A program made the position numbers and the translations under genes. Positions 54,856 through 64,000 of a stretch of DNA of 64,000 bases are shown one piece after another. The stretch comes from Bordetella genomosp. 9 (GTDB lineage: Bacteria > Pseudomonadota > Gammaproteobacteria > Burkholderiales > Burkholderiaceae_B), in contig NZ_NEVJ01000002.1 in the NCBI RefSeq assembly GCF_002261425.1, positions 744,001 to 808,000 on the forward strand, in the 5' to 3' direction. The notes under the pieces are model-generated. The model was not told the DNA's origin. It ran no database searches and saw nothing but the letters and a program-made list of their open reading frames with translations. Positions within the stretch are counted from its first letter, which is position 1. Each line of letters starts with the position of its first letter.

Positions 54856-54928
54856 TTTCACGGGTTCGGCCGCCACGGCCGTCCCGCAAACAATCGGGGC
54901 GCGAGCCCCAAGAACAGGAGGAGATTCC

Positions 54929-55906
54929 ATGAACCGCAGACTGATCATCCAGGCAGGCGTCGCGCTGTGCGCGCAAGCCGTGATCGCATCGGCGTCGGCG
55001 CAGTCGGCGTCCGACTTTCCCACGCGCACCGTGCGCATCGTTTCCGGGCTGGCGGCCGGCAGCAGCATGGACCTGGTCGCGCGCACCATCAGTCCCAAGC
55101 TGGCCGAGCTGTGGGGCCAGGCCGTGATCGTCGAAAACCGCGCGGGCGCGGCCGGCAACATCGCCGCCGAGCACGTCGCCCGCGCCGACGATGGCCACAC
55201 GCTGCTGATCGCGCAGAATGCGATCACGGTCAGCGCGTCGCTGTATCCGCGCCTGAAGTACGACTTGCGCAAGGACCTGAAAGCGGTTTCGCAGGTGACC
55301 GCGATGCCGCACGTCGTGGTGGTGACGCCGACGCTGCCGGTGAAGAATCTGCAGGACTTCGTCGCGCTCGCCAAGTCCAAGCCCAACCAGCTGAATTTCA
55401 GTTCGGCGGGCATCGGCAATGCCGACGACATGGCGGCCGAGCTGTTCGCCACGATGGCGCATCTACAGATGATGCACGTGCCGTACACCGGCGGCTCGCA
55501 GGCGCTGACCGCGGCCGCGGCAGGCGACGTGCAGCTGTACTTCCCGGGCCTGCCGGTCAGCCTGCCGCTGGTCAAGGCGGGCAAGGTGAAGGCATTGGCG
55601 GTCACCAGCAAGATCCGCTCGCCTGCCTTGCCGGACGTGCCGACCATGCAGGAAGCCGGTTTGCCGGGCTACGAAACCGTGCTGTGGTACGGCGTCTACG
55701 CGCCCGCGTCCATGCCGGACGCCACGGTCAAGCGCATCTCCGCCGATATCCGGAAGGCCTTGGAGATGCCTGACGTCAAGGAAAAGCTGGGCGGCGCCGG
55801 CATCGACGTGGTGGGCAGCACGCCGGAGCAATTCCAGGCTTTCACGAACGCGGAGATCGATCGCTGGGCCACCATCGTGCGCGAGCGCAATCTGAAGGTG
55901 GATTGA
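54929..55906 (+). CDS. Bug-family (TctC-type) periplasmic solute receptor
   Basis: The 325-residue protein has a signal peptide (MNRRLIIQAGVALCAQAVIA, cleaved after ASASAQ). The Bug pattern includes DFPTRTVRIVSGLAAGSSMD, VIVENRAGAAGNIA and MHVPYTGGSQALTAAAAGDVQLYF. It is the last gene of the AtuA-like operon, with AGGAGGAG 7 nt before the ATG. It probably binds the substrate of this pathway. The TctAB membrane parts are not in the window. Confidence 0.93.
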   Translation: MNRRLIIQAGVALCAQAVIASASAQSASDFPTRTVRIVSGLAAGSSMDLVARTISPKLAELWGQAVIVENRAGAAGNIAAEHVARADDGHTLLIAQNAITVSASLYPRLKYDLRKDLKAVSQVTAMPHVVVVTPTLPVKNLQDFVALAKSKPNQLNFSSAGIGNADDMAAELFATMAHLQMMHVPYTGGSQALTAAAAGDVQLYFPGLPVSLPLVKAGKVKALAVTSKIRSPALPDVPTMQEAGLPGYETVLWYGVYAPASMPDATVKRISADIRKALEMPDVKEKLGGAGIDVVGSTPEQFQAFTNAEIDRWATIVRERNLKVD

Positions 55907-56002
55907 GCCTGGATCGCCGACGCTGGAAGGGCCGGCGTCCGGCGATCGAACGCCGGCCGCCGCCCGCCACTGCCGGTCGGGACACGGCGTGACTTTTTCA
56001 TC

Positions 56003-56034
56003 ACCGCCATCGCACCCGATGGCGGTTCTTTTTC
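56003..56034 (+). terminator. Terminator after the AtuA-like operon
   Basis: A 10 bp stem, ACCGCCATCG (56003-56012) with CGATGGCGGT (56017-56026), is followed by TCTTTTTC. It separates the Bug gene from comM. Confidence 0.8.
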
Positions 56035-56067
56035 ATACTGCGCTTTTCTTCCCGAACAAGCGCAGCC

Positions 56068-57582
56068 ATGAGTCTTGCCGTCTTGAACAGCCGCGCGCTG
56101 GTGGGGCTGCACGCGGCGCCGGTCCACGTCGAAACGCACGTGGCCGCCGGCTTGCCGTCATTCGCGGTGGTCGGCCTTGCCGATGTGGCGGTGCGCGAAA
56201 GCCGCGAGCGCGTGCGCGCCGCCATCCAGAACAGCGGCTTCGAATTCCCTGCCGGGCGCCTGACCGTCAGCCTGTCGCCGGCGGACCTGCGCAAGGAATC
56301 GGCACGCTTCGATCTGCCCATCGCCGTCGGCGTGCTGCTGGCGTCCGGCCAGGTCGCCATGCCGGAGCTGCTGCGCAAGGACGGCGTGTCCACGCTGCCC
56401 AGGCTGGTCATGGCGGGCGAGCTCTCCTTGACCGGCGTGCTCGTCCCGGTGGCCGCGCCCCTGGCGATCGCCTTGGGGGTGGCGCGCGACCAGCCGGACG
56501 CGACGCTGATCCTGCCCGCGGCCAGCGCGGCGCAGGCCGCCCACGTGCCGGGCTTGCGGGTGCTGTCGGCCGGGACGCTTGCCGACGTGGTGGCCCATTT
56601 ATGCGACAAGGCGCCTTTGCCGGTCGCCCAGCCCGCGCCCTGGGCTGCCGTGGCGGACGGCCCTTGCCTGTCCGAGGTGAAAGGGCAGGCGGGCGCCCGT
56701 CGCGCGCTGGAGCTGGCGGCCGCGGGCGGGCATAGCCTGTTGATGGTGGGACCACCCGGCGCGGGCAAGAGCATGCTCGCGCACCGCCTGCCGGGCTTGC
56801 TGCCGCCCCTGGCGCATCTGCAGGCGCTGGAAGTGTCCGCCATCGTGGGGCTGGCGATGGGGAATGCATCGTTCGATCTGCGGCCGCCGTTCCGGGCACC
56901 GCATCATGGTGCGACCGCGGCGGCGCTGGTGGGCGGCGGAACGCGCGTGCGTCCCGGGGAAATCAGCCTGGCTCACCATGGGGTGCTGTTCCTCGATGAG
57001 TTGCCCGAATTCGACCGCCGCGCGCTCGAAGCGCTGCGCGAGCCGCTGGAAACCGGCAGGGTATCGATCGCCCGAGCGGCGCGGACGTTGGAATATCCCG
57101 CGCGTTTCCAACTGATCGCGGCGATGAATCCTTGTCCCTGCGGCTGGCGCGGCCATCCGCGCATTGCCTGCCGCTGCACGCCGGAACAGGCGGATCGCTA
57201 TCGCGCGAGGTTGTCCGGCCCGTTGCTGGACCGCATCGACCTGCAGATCGAACTGCCGCCGCCGGCGCCCGACTGGATGGACGGCCCGCCCGGCGAGGCG
57301 TCCGCGCGGGTGCGGGAGCGTGTCGTCGCCTGCCGGGAACGGCAGCAGGCACGCCAGGGCAAACTCAACGCCCGGCTCGATGCGCGCGAATTGGATGAGC
57401 ATTGCGGCCTGACCGGCGAGGCGCGCGCTTTGCTGAGACAGGCGATGATCCGCCTGAACGCTTCGGGCCGCGCCGCGCACCGCGTGCTGCGGGTGGCCAG
57501 GACGGCGGCCGATCTGGAAGGCGCGGATATCGTCGGCGCCAGCCATATCGCCGAAGGCGTGCAACTGCGGCAGCCATCATGA
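56068..57582 (+). CDS. comM: ComM/YifB-family Mg-chelatase-like ATPase
   Basis: The 504-residue protein has an N-terminal Lon-like domain (MSLAVLNSRALVGLHAAPVH...), an AAA+ module with Walker A GPPGAGKSML and Walker B GVLFLDELPEF, and a C-terminal Mg_chelatase_C domain (SGRAAHRVLRVARTAADLEG). ComM is a branch-migration helicase that helps integrate DNA during natural transformation. It also has the cysteine motif CPCGWRGHPRIACRC. A lipoprotein gene follows 10 bp later. Confidence 0.94.
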   Translation: MSLAVLNSRALVGLHAAPVHVETHVAAGLPSFAVVGLADVAVRESRERVRAAIQNSGFEFPAGRLTVSLSPADLRKESARFDLPIAVGVLLASGQVAMPELLRKDGVSTLPRLVMAGELSLTGVLVPVAAPLAIALGVARDQPDATLILPAASAAQAAHVPGLRVLSAGTLADVVAHLCDKAPLPVAQPAPWAAVADGPCLSEVKGQAGARRALELAAAGGHSLLMVGPPGAGKSMLAHRLPGLLPPLAHLQALEVSAIVGLAMGNASFDLRPPFRAPHHGATAAALVGGGTRVRPGEISLAHHGVLFLDELPEFDRRALEALREPLETGRVSIARAARTLEYPARFQLIAAMNPCPCGWRGHPRIACRCTPEQADRYRARLSGPLLDRIDLQIELPPPAPDWMDGPPGEASARVRERVVACRERQQARQGKLNARLDARELDEHCGLTGEARALLRQAMIRLNASGRAAHRVLRVARTAADLEGADIVGASHIAEGVQLRQPS

Positions 57583-57592
57583 GGAGACGAAC

Positions 57593-57751
57593 ATGCTGTA
57601 TCGAACGAAAACCGGCGCGGCCCTGGCCGCCATGGTGCTGGCGCTGCTGTTGAGCGGCTGCGCCGCCGATCCCGCGCATCGGGTGAACGGCGACGCATGG
57701 CGCTATGGATTCAGCTATGCAGGCCCCAATTACCCGGATACCGGGTGGTGA
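57593..57751 (+). CDS. Small lipoprotein (52 residues)
   Basis: GAGGAG lies 6 nt before ATG 57593. The product has a lipoprotein signal ending in LLLSGC at about residue 23. The mature part is about 30 residues, AADPAHRVNGDAWRYGFSYAG and a few more, rich in aromatic residues. I do not recognise a family. It starts 10 bp after comM and may be cotranscribed. Confidence 0.6.
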   Translation: MLYRTKTGAALAAMVLALLLSGCAADPAHRVNGDAWRYGFSYAGPNYPDTGW

Positions 57752-57807
57752 TGGCACCGGCCGCAAAGGCCGGCGCGTGCCGGGGGCGTGGGAAGGCCGG
57801 CAATGGC

Positions 57808-60105
57808 TTAGAAACCGTCCGCCAATCCCATGGCCGGATCGCTGACGGAATGGCGGCCCGTTTCGATGCGGCCGGCCAGGCGGCGCAGGAAGCTGGGGTC
57901 GGTATCCGCTGTCACCATCAGGTCATACCAGTTGCCGGTGTCGCGCAGCACCAGCGTCATGATGGCCTGGCGGCCCGGACGTACCGTCGCCGTCCAGGAA
58001 CCACTGCGCCTGTCGACGTCGAAGTCGCCGCCACGGGCGCGCAGTTCGCCATACGCCTTGTTCGATCTGACGGTGAATTCCACCGGACGGTCGCCGTCGT
58101 TGCGCGCGGTCAGGCGCACATTGCCGCTCCTGCCGTCCGGCTCGAACTCGATTTCCGGGGCGGCGGCCTTGCGCTTGTCCTGCACGCCAAGATCGCCGGC
58201 CAGATGGCGGTGGAAGCCGTTGGGACCCAGGATCCACAAGTCGTACTTGCCGTTGTCGGCGCTCGCCGACCAGTCGTCCTGCAGCGAGCGGTGCGCTTCC
58301 ACCATGTAGCGGCGTGGCACGCGATCCAGGTGCAGCTTGTCGTACACGTGAAAGACGGCGCCGGCATCGCCCGAATTGACGAACTTCAGCGTGACCTGGT
58401 CGCGGCGCGCGTCGGTCTCGACCTGCAGGCCCAGTTCATAGGGCAGGGCGCGCGACGGGCGTATGCCGCTGGCCTGCACCGGCATGTTCGGCGTGGCCGG
58501 CGGGTTGATCTTGGGCGCGCTCTGCTGCGAGGCGGTCAGCGCGTCGACCTGATCCTTGGTCGCGCTGCCGTTCAGCACCGGCAGCGGCTCGGCATTCGGA
58601 TTCTCGAAGTTGAAGGCGCTGGTCAGGTCGCCGCACACCGCGCGGCGGTATTTGCTGATCTGCGGCTCCTGCACGCCGAAGCGCTTTTCCAGGAACATCA
58701 GCGTGGACGTGTGGTCGAAGACCTGGGAATTCACCCAGCCGCCGCGGCTCCAGGGCGAGACCACCCAGAGCGGCACACGGGGTCCGGGGCCATAGGGCCG
58801 GCCGTCCTGGGCGGGCTGGCTGGGCGTGGCCGGCGTGTAGTTGTGGTACTCGACGGCCATGTCTTCCGCGCGCAGCGTGACGGCGCCGGCCAGGCTGCCG
58901 TCCGGATTGTGGGAAGGCGCGGTGGGCGGCGGCAGGTGGTCGAAAAAACCGTCGTTTTCGTCGTAATTGATCAGCAGGACGGTCTTGCTCCAGACCTCCG
59001 GATCGGCGGTCAGCGCGTCCAGCACTTCCTGCACATACCAGCCGCCCTTGATCGGGCTCGACGGGCCGGGGTGTTCGCTATAGGCCGACGGCGCGATGAT
59101 CCAGGAAACCTCCGGCAGCTTGCCGGCCTGGATGTCGGCGCGGAAGGTTTCCAGGAAGCCCTGCGGCATGGTGTTGGCGAAGCCCTTGGCCAGCGGGCTC
59201 AACGCGTCGTCCGTCAGCGGGTCGTAGGCCGGGCCGGCCAGGTTCACGTCCTGCGTGATGTCGGTCTTGGGCACGTAGACGGGGCGGCGCGACGGCGGCA
59301 TCTTCTCGATTTCCGCGCGCCAGTGGCGGAAGCTCATCATTTCATTGCAGCCGTAGTTGTCGATCAGGCTCTGGTAGACCTTCCATGACACGCCGGCCTT
59401 CTGCAGGCGATCGGCGTAGGTGGTCCAGGTCCAGCCCTCGGTCGATGGGCCGATATCGTTGCCGCCGTTGTACTGGTTGTTGAGCACGGCGACGTTCACC
59501 GGGCCGCCTTCCGTCGGATCCAGGCCGTTCGGGCCGTTGGTGCCGGTCCAGTAGAACAGGCGGTTGGCGATGGTGCCGGTATGCATGCCGCAGTGATAGT
59601 GGTCGCAGAGCGTGAAAGCCTCGGCCAGCGCGCGCTGGAAGGGCACTTCGGCTTCTTCGTAGTAGCTCATGGACAGCGGGTTCTTGGCGTCCGGCCAGTT
59701 GCTCATGCGGCCCTGGTCCCAGGCGGCCTGCGTGTCGGCCCAGGTGTGCGGAGTGCTGCCGGCGCGCTGCGCGTTGCCCTGGTTTTCGTCCAGGTGGTAG
59801 GGCGTATAGGTGGTGGGCGGGCTGGTCTTGCTGTAGGTCTGGTAGAAAACGTTCTGGCCGTTGGCGACCGGTACCGCGAAGCGGTCGCCGAAGCCGCGCA
59901 CGCCGCGGAAGGTGCCGAAGTAGCCGTCGAAGGAGCGGTTTTCCATCATCAGCAGGACCACGTGCTTGACGTCCTTGATCGTGCCGGTATCGTGGTGCGC
60001 CGGAATGGCCAGGGCGCGCCGGATACCCGGCGGGAAGGTGGCCAGCGCGGCGGCCGACAGGCCGGATGTGGCAACGTTCTGAAGGAACTTGCGGCGGGAG
60101 GTCAT
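57808..60105 (-). CDS. Phosphocholine-specific phospholipase C, Tat-exported
   Basis: The 765-residue protein has a twin-arginine signal (MTSRRKFLQNVATSGLSAAA). The phosphoesterase domain includes VVLLMMENRSFDGYFGTFRGVRGF, CDHYHCGMHTGTIANRLFYWTG and NYDENDGFFDHL, followed by two C-terminal DUF756-type domains. This matches PlcN/PlcH of Pseudomonas and related Burkholderia enzymes, which cleave phosphatidylcholine or sphingomyelin. Start ATG 60105 is the only one giving the Tat signal. No plcR accessory gene is present. It could serve phosphate or choline acquisition or host-membrane attack. Confidence 0.92.
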   Translation of the reverse strand: MTSRRKFLQNVATSGLSAAALATFPPGIRRALAIPAHHDTGTIKDVKHVVLLMMENRSFDGYFGTFRGVRGFGDRFAVPVANGQNVFYQTYSKTSPPTTYTPYHLDENQGNAQRAGSTPHTWADTQAAWDQGRMSNWPDAKNPLSMSYYEEAEVPFQRALAEAFTLCDHYHCGMHTGTIANRLFYWTGTNGPNGLDPTEGGPVNVAVLNNQYNGGNDIGPSTEGWTWTTYADRLQKAGVSWKVYQSLIDNYGCNEMMSFRHWRAEIEKMPPSRRPVYVPKTDITQDVNLAGPAYDPLTDDALSPLAKGFANTMPQGFLETFRADIQAGKLPEVSWIIAPSAYSEHPGPSSPIKGGWYVQEVLDALTADPEVWSKTVLLINYDENDGFFDHLPPPTAPSHNPDGSLAGAVTLRAEDMAVEYHNYTPATPSQPAQDGRPYGPGPRVPLWVVSPWSRGGWVNSQVFDHTSTLMFLEKRFGVQEPQISKYRRAVCGDLTSAFNFENPNAEPLPVLNGSATKDQVDALTASQQSAPKINPPATPNMPVQASGIRPSRALPYELGLQVETDARRDQVTLKFVNSGDAGAVFHVYDKLHLDRVPRRYMVEAHRSLQDDWSASADNGKYDLWILGPNGFHRHLAGDLGVQDKRKAAAPEIEFEPDGRSGNVRLTARNDGDRPVEFTVRSNKAYGELRARGGDFDVDRRSGSWTATVRPGRQAIMTLVLRDTGNWYDLMVTADTDPSFLRRLAGRIETGRHSVSDPAMGLADGF

Positions 60106-60716
60106 CGTATGCGTTTCCTTGGCGTGGGCTGCGAGGCCGCCGGATTCGGCGACGCGACAGAGCCTAGGGACGGCATGTGACCGTTGATTGGCGAGTCTTC
60201 GGACGGAGGCCGCCAGGAAAGGGCGCGCGGGTCTTCCTGCACGGATTACGCAACTTCCGTAACCGTTGTTGACGTTGCGTGTCGTCCGGCGGGGCGCTGG
60301 GGTGCGCCAGGGGAGCCGCCGCCGGCCAGGCGGCGCGGCTGGGGACAGGCGTAAAAAATGTTTCGAATTGGCAGATTGGGCATGAGACGGCTGCCTGTCG
60401 GCCGTCTGTCGCCGGCGCGCCACGCCGCCTTCCCGCCAGATCGGGGCGGGGCATTCGACAACCCGGCCAAAAATGCCATATAATCAAAGGCTTTCCGGCG
60501 TCGGCGTATGTCGGGAAAGCCAGGTAGTACCAGAATCAGTACCAAAATCAGTACCCCAGCAGTACCCAAGCAGTACCCCCAACAAGTGGTCCGGGTGGCT
60601 GAAGCCATCGAAGACTTGCGGCCGGTTTGCCGGCGCGCGGGCACCCGCGAGGCCATAACGTTAATCAACCTTCGTCCGGCGACGGACGGCACTCCGAAAG
60701 GAAGCAAGGGACTATC
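60106..60716 (+). promoter_or_regulatory. Intergenic region and promoter/leader of rpmI-rplT
   Basis: This 611 bp region between the divergent phospholipase and rpmI genes has no supported gene. It holds a putative rpmI promoter (-35 TTCGAC 60454-60459, -10 TATAAT 60479-60484, 19 bp spacer). A leader of about 225 nt follows, containing five phased AGTACC repeats and a GC-rich potentially folded part (about 60610-60660). The latter might hold the L20 autoregulatory site known for this operon in other bacteria. Confidence 0.5.
60526..60577 (+). repeat. Five phased AGTACC repeats in the rpmI leader
   Basis: AGTACC occurs at 60526, 60538, 60550, 60561 and 60572, a spacing of 12, 12, 11 and 11 bp, close to one helical turn. 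The array lies 42 bp after the putative -10 box. No reading frame through it looks coding. Confidence 0.85.
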
Positions 60717-60914
60717 ATGCCCAAGATGAAGACCAAGAAAAGCGCCGCCAAGCGCTTTCAGGTTCGCGGCAGCGGATCGATCAAGCGGGGTCAGGCTTTC
60801 AAGCGCCATATCCTGACCAAGAAGACCACCAAGAACAAGCGCCAGCTGCGCGGTTCGGCGGCCGTACACGAGACGAACGTCGCCTCGGTCAAGGCCATGA
60901 TGCCTTTCGCTTGA
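60717..60914 (+). CDS. rpmI: 50S ribosomal protein L35
   Basis: The 65-residue basic protein begins [20 protein letters not shown] and shows the L35 pattern, including [16 protein letters not shown]. It starts the rpmI-rplT-pheS-pheT cluster, which in most related genomes directly follows infC. Confidence 0.97.
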   Translation: MPKMKTKKSAAKRFQVRGSGSIKRGQAFKRHILTKKTTKNKRQLRGSAAVHETNVASVKAMMPFA

Positions 60915-60933
60915 TAGATAACGGAGATCCACT

Positions 60934-61293
60934 ATGCCTCGCGTCAAACGCGGCGTTACCGCCCGCGCCCGTCACAAGAAAGTTCTCAACGCCGCCAAGG
61001 GCTATCGCGGCCGCCGCGGTAATGTATTCCGCATCGCCAAGCAGGCGGTCATGCGCGCCGGGCAATACGCCTATCGCGATCGCCGCAACAAGAAGCGTAC
61101 CTTCCGCGCCCTGTGGATCACGCGTATCAATGCCGCGGTGCGTGAGCACGGCGTCACCTACAGCGTGTTCATCGCCGGCCTGAAGAAGGCGTCCATCGAT
61201 CTGGACCGCAAGGTGCTGGCCGATCTGGCCGTGCGCGACAAGGCCGGCTTCGCCGCCGTGGTCCAACAGGCCAAGGCTGCCCTGTCCGCCTGA
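60934..61293 (+). CDS. rplT: 50S ribosomal protein L20
   Basis: The 119-residue basic protein begins [20 protein letters not shown] and has [20 protein letters not shown]20 also represses its own operon by binding the leader mRNA in several bacteria. It lies 19 bp after rpmI and 99 bp before pheS. Confidence 0.97.
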   Translation: MPRVKRGVTARARHKKVLNAAKGYRGRRGNVFRIAKQAVMRAGQYAYRDRRNKKRTFRALWITRINAAVREHGVTYSVFIAGLKKASIDLDRKVLADLAVRDKAGFAAVVQQAKAALSA

Positions 61294-61392
61294 TCGTTTT
61301 CGACGTATCGCGCATTGCTGCAAACGGGGCTGTCATGGCCCTGTTTGCGTTTTTGACGGCCGCATTCGTGCCGCGTTTCCTAGGCTGATGCC

Positions 61393-62415
61393 ATGACACT
61401 GTTGGTCGACGACCTGATCGCCCAGGCGAAAGAACGATTCGCGGACGCGCCCGACGCCGCCGCGCTGGAAAACGCCAAGGCGCGCTTCCTGGGCAAGGAA
61501 GGCGCGCTGACCGTGCTGCTGCGCGGACTGGCGCAACTGACGCCGGAAGAAAAGCGCGAAATGGGCGCGCGCGTGAATCGCGCCAAGCAGCAGATCGAAG
61601 AGCTGCTGAACCAGCGCCGCGCGGAACTGGCGCAGGCCGAGCTGGATCAACGCCTGGCGTCCGAAACCATCGACGTGACCCTGGCCGGACGTGGCCGTGG
61701 CGTGGGCGGCCTCCATCCGGTCATCCGTACCTGGGAGCGCGTCGAAACCATCTTCCGCTCGATCGGCTTCGACGTCGCCGACGGGCCCGAGATCGAGAAT
61801 GACTGGACCAACTTCACCGCGCTGAACAATCCGGAAAATCATCCGGCGCGTTCCATGCAGGACACCTTCTACGTCGACATGAACGACGCCCAGGGCCTGC
61901 CGCTGCTGCTGCGCACGCATACCAGTCCCATGCAGGTCCGCTACGCGCGCATGAACAAGCCGCCGATCAAGGTGATCGCGCCGGGCCGCACCTATCGCGT
62001 GGACAGCGATGCCACGCATTCGCCGATGTTCCATCAGGTCGAAGGCCTGTGGATCGCCGAAGACGTGTCCTTCGCCGACCTGAAGGGCGTCTACACCGAC
62101 TTCCTGCGCTGCTTTTTCGAAAGCGACGACCTGGTGGTGCGTTTCCGCCCGTCCTTCTTCCCGTTCACCGAGCCGTCGGCGGAAATCGACATGATGTTCA
62201 CCAGCGGCCCGAATCGCGGACGCTGGCTGGAAATCTCGGGGGCGGGGCAGGTGCACCCGGTGGTGGTGCGCAATTTCGGCCTGGATCCCGAGCGGTATAT
62301 CGGCTTCGCGTTCGGCTCCGGCCTGGAGCGCCTGGCCATGCTGCGCTATGGCGTGAACGACCTGCGCCAGTTCTACGAAGGCGATCTGCGTTTCCTTCGT
62401 CAGTTCAACGAATAA
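61393..62415 (+). CDS. pheS: Phenylalanyl-tRNA synthetase alpha subunit
   Basis: The 340-residue class II catalytic subunit has an N-terminal coiled coil, then [48 protein letters not shown] and the C-terminal [22 protein letters not shown]. It forms an alpha2-beta2 enzyme with PheT, whose gene starts 13 bp later. Confidence 0.97.
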   Translation: MTLLVDDLIAQAKERFADAPDAAALENAKARFLGKEGALTVLLRGLAQLTPEEKREMGARVNRAKQQIEELLNQRRAELAQAELDQRLASETIDVTLAGRGRGVGGLHPVIRTWERVETIFRSIGFDVADGPEIENDWTNFTALNNPENHPARSMQDTFYVDMNDAQGLPLLLRTHTSPMQVRYARMNKPPIKVIAPGRTYRVDSDATHSPMFHQVEGLWIAEDVSFADLKGVYTDFLRCFFESDDLVVRFRPSFFPFTEPSAEIDMMFTSGPNRGRWLEISGAGQVHPVVVRNFGLDPERYIGFAFGSGLERLAMLRYGVNDLRQFYEGDLRFLRQFNE

Positions 62416-62428
62416 CCTACGGCTGATC

Positions 62429-64000
62429 ATGCAATTTCCCGAGTCCTGGCTGCGCGCGCTGGTCAATCCCTCCATCGATACCAAAGAGCTGGCGCATCGC
62501 CTGACGATGGCCGGTCTGGAAGTCGAAGACCTGCAGCCCGCCGCGCCGCCGTTTTCCGGCGTGGTCGTCGCCCATATCGTCGAGATCGCGCCGCATCCCG
62601 ACGCCGACAAGCTGCGCGTGTGCCAGGTCGACGACGGCTCGGGCCAACCGCTGCAGATCGTGTGCGGCGCGCCCAATGCCGCCAAGGGGCTGAAGGTGCC
62701 GCTGGCGCGCATCGGGGCGCAACTGCCTGGTGAGATCAAGATCGGCAAGGCCAAGATGCGCGGGGTCGAATCGGCCGGCATGCTGTGCTCGGCGCGCGAG
62801 CTCGGCTTGTCGCAAGACCATGCGGGCCTGCTCGAACTGCCGGCCGACAGCGTGCCGGGCGCCTCGCTGCGCGACGTGCTCGACCTGGACGATACGCTGT
62901 TCACGCTCAAGCTCACGCCGAATCGCGCCGACTGCCTATCCATCCTGGGCGTCGGCCGCGAAGTCGCCGCCCTGACCGGCACCCCGCTGCACGTGCCCAC
63001 CGCCGAACCGGTGCTGCCTTCGTTCGACGACGTGCTCGCCGTGGATATCCAGGCGCCGGATCTCTGCGGCCGTTTCGCCGGCCGCATCATCCGTGGCGTG
63101 AACGCCCGCGCGGCCACGCCGCAATGGATGAAGACGCGCCTGGAGCGCGCCGGCCAGCGTTCCGTGTCGGCGCTGGTGGACATCTCGAATTACGTCATGC
63201 TGGAGCTGGGCCGGCCCACCCACGTGTTCGACCTGGACAAGGTGTCCGGCGGCCTGACGGTGCGCTGGGCCCGGCCCGGTGAATCGCTCAAGCTGCTGAA
63301 CGGCCAGGAAATCGCGCTGGACCAGGATGTCGGCGTGATCTCGGCCGGCGCAACGGTCGAGAGCCTGGCCGGCATCATGGGTGGCGACGCCACCGCGGTG
63401 ACGCTGGACACGCGCAACATCTACGTCGAAGCGGCCTTCTGGTGGCCCGAAGCCATCGCCGGCCGCGCGCGCCGCTACAAGTTCAGTTCCGAAGCCAGCC
63501 ATCGCTTCGAACGCGGCGTGGATTTCCAGGACATTCCTGAACACCTGGAATTCATCACGCGCCTGATCCTGGACATCTGCGGCGGCGAATGCGGCCCGAT
63601 CCACGACAAGACCGTCAATCTGCCGCGCCGCGAACCCGTGCACATGCGCCTGTCGCGTTGCGAGCGGGTGCTGGGCGTGCATATACCGCGCGACGAAATC
63701 GCCGGCATCTTCACGCGCCTGGGCCTGCGCCACCAGATCGACGGCGACGTCGTGACGGTCGTGCCGCCGTCCTATCGTTTCGACCTGGCCATCGAAGAAG
63801 ACCTGATCGAAGAAGTCGCGCGTATCCACGGCTTCGAAAGTATTCCGGACCAACCGCCCATGGCGCTGGCCAAGATGCGCGCTCCCCGGGAAGCGCGGCG
63901 CGGCCCGCATGCGGTGCGGCGCCAGATGGCCGCGCTGGACTACCAGGAAGTCGTCAACTTCAGCTTCGTCGAAGCCGACTGGGAGCGCGACTACGCCGGC
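62429..64000 (+). CDS. pheT: Phenylalanyl-tRNA synthetase beta subunit (partial, 3' end outside)
   Basis: 524 codons are visible of a protein usually about 800 residues long. It begins [21 protein letters not shown], followed by the EMAP-type tRNA-binding domain (about 40-150, [13 protein letters not shown]), the B3/B4 editing domain ([37 protein letters not shown]) and the B5 domain ([25 protein letters not shown]). The frame is open to the window edge. Confidence 0.97.
   Translation, partial: MQFPESWLRALVNPSIDTKELAHRLTMAGLEVEDLQPAAPPFSGVVVAHIVEIAPHPDADKLRVCQVDDGSGQPLQIVCGAPNAAKGLKVPLARIGAQLPGEIKIGKAKMRGVESAGMLCSARELGLSQDHAGLLELPADSVPGASLRDVLDLDDTLFTLKLTPNRADCLSILGVGREVAALTGTPLHVPTAEPVLPSFDDVLAVDIQAPDLCGRFAGRIIRGVNARAATPQWMKTRLERAGQRSVSALVDISNYVMLELGRPTHVFDLDKVSGGLTVRWARPGESLKLLNGQEIALDQDVGVISAGATVESLAGIMGGDATAVTLDTRNIYVEAAFWWPEAIAGRARRYKFSSEASHRFERGVDFQDIPEHLEFITRLILDICGGECGPIHDKTVNLPRREPVHMRLSRCERVLGVHIPRDEIAGIFTRLGLRHQIDGDVVTVVPPSYRFDLAIEEDLIEEVARIHGFESIPDQPPMALAKMRAPREARRGPHAVRRQMAALDYQEVVNFSFVEADWERDYAG

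Overview
The window looks like a chromosomal segment of a GC-rich betaproteobacterium of the Alcaligenaceae, close to Bordetella or Achromobacter. The evidence is the uniformly high third-position GC, two TctC/Bug-type periplasmic receptors (a family greatly expanded in Bordetella), the Burkholderiales gene order leuC-leuD-leuB-asd-fimV-truA-trpF, and the glnK-amtB arrangement. The species call is an inference from gene content, not from a database match.

Layout. 1-763: 5' part of a membrane sensor protein (minus strand). 1263-12440: housekeeping block with aroC, an M48 lipoprotein metalloprotease, leuCDB, asd, a FimV-like LysM protein, truA, trpF and a glutathione-S-transferase. 12487-12563: tRNA-Val(GAC) with a near-consensus promoter and a terminator. 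12735-18702: accessory stretch with small hypothetical proteins, an ASCH-like protein, two small lipoproteins, a CSS-motif/EAL c-di-GMP phosphodiesterase, and a phosphorelay split over three genes (RcsB-like regulator, hybrid kinase, Hpt protein). 19247-21765: thrS-infC. 21834-25363: gshB, a mannose-type EIIA, HPr and enzyme I. 25392-37146: gamma-glutamyltransferase, D-amino-acid dehydrogenase, Bug receptor, LysR regulator, a complete Dpp/Opp-type peptide ABC transporter and a serine hydrolase. 37178-45847: FUSC membrane protein, cydDC exporter and divergent cydABX oxidase. 45955-47507: a two-gene Stv-domain/Fic-domain unit. 47640-49249: glnK-amtB under a sigma54-type promoter. 49492-49857: ubiK. 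49936-55906: LysR regulator and a five-gene catabolic operon (AtuA-like, DUF4387-like, SMP-30, Ldh-family oxidoreductase, Bug receptor). 56068-57751: comM and a small lipoprotein. 57808-60105: Tat-exported phospholipase C. 60717-64000: rpmI-rplT-pheS-pheT (pheT runs off the end).

The most striking architecture is that the usual thrS-infC-rpmI-rplT-pheS-pheT cluster is split by about 39 kb of other genes. rpmI has acquired, or retained, its own promoter, and its leader carries five AGTACC repeats spaced 11-12 bp apart. thrS itself is preceded by a terminator hairpin and a short Thr-containing ORF that together resemble an attenuator. trpF is likewise not followed by trpBA; a GST gene and a tRNA lie there instead.

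Best candidates for something undescribed are the overlapping Stv/Fic gene pair at 46-47.5 kb (possible secreted effector or toxin pair), the GGT/DadA/peptide-transporter/serine-hydrolase cluster at 25-37 kb (possible catabolism of D-residue or gamma-glutamyl peptides), and the AtuA/DUF4387/SMP-30/Ldh operon at 51-56 kb (an uncharacterised carboxylate pathway).
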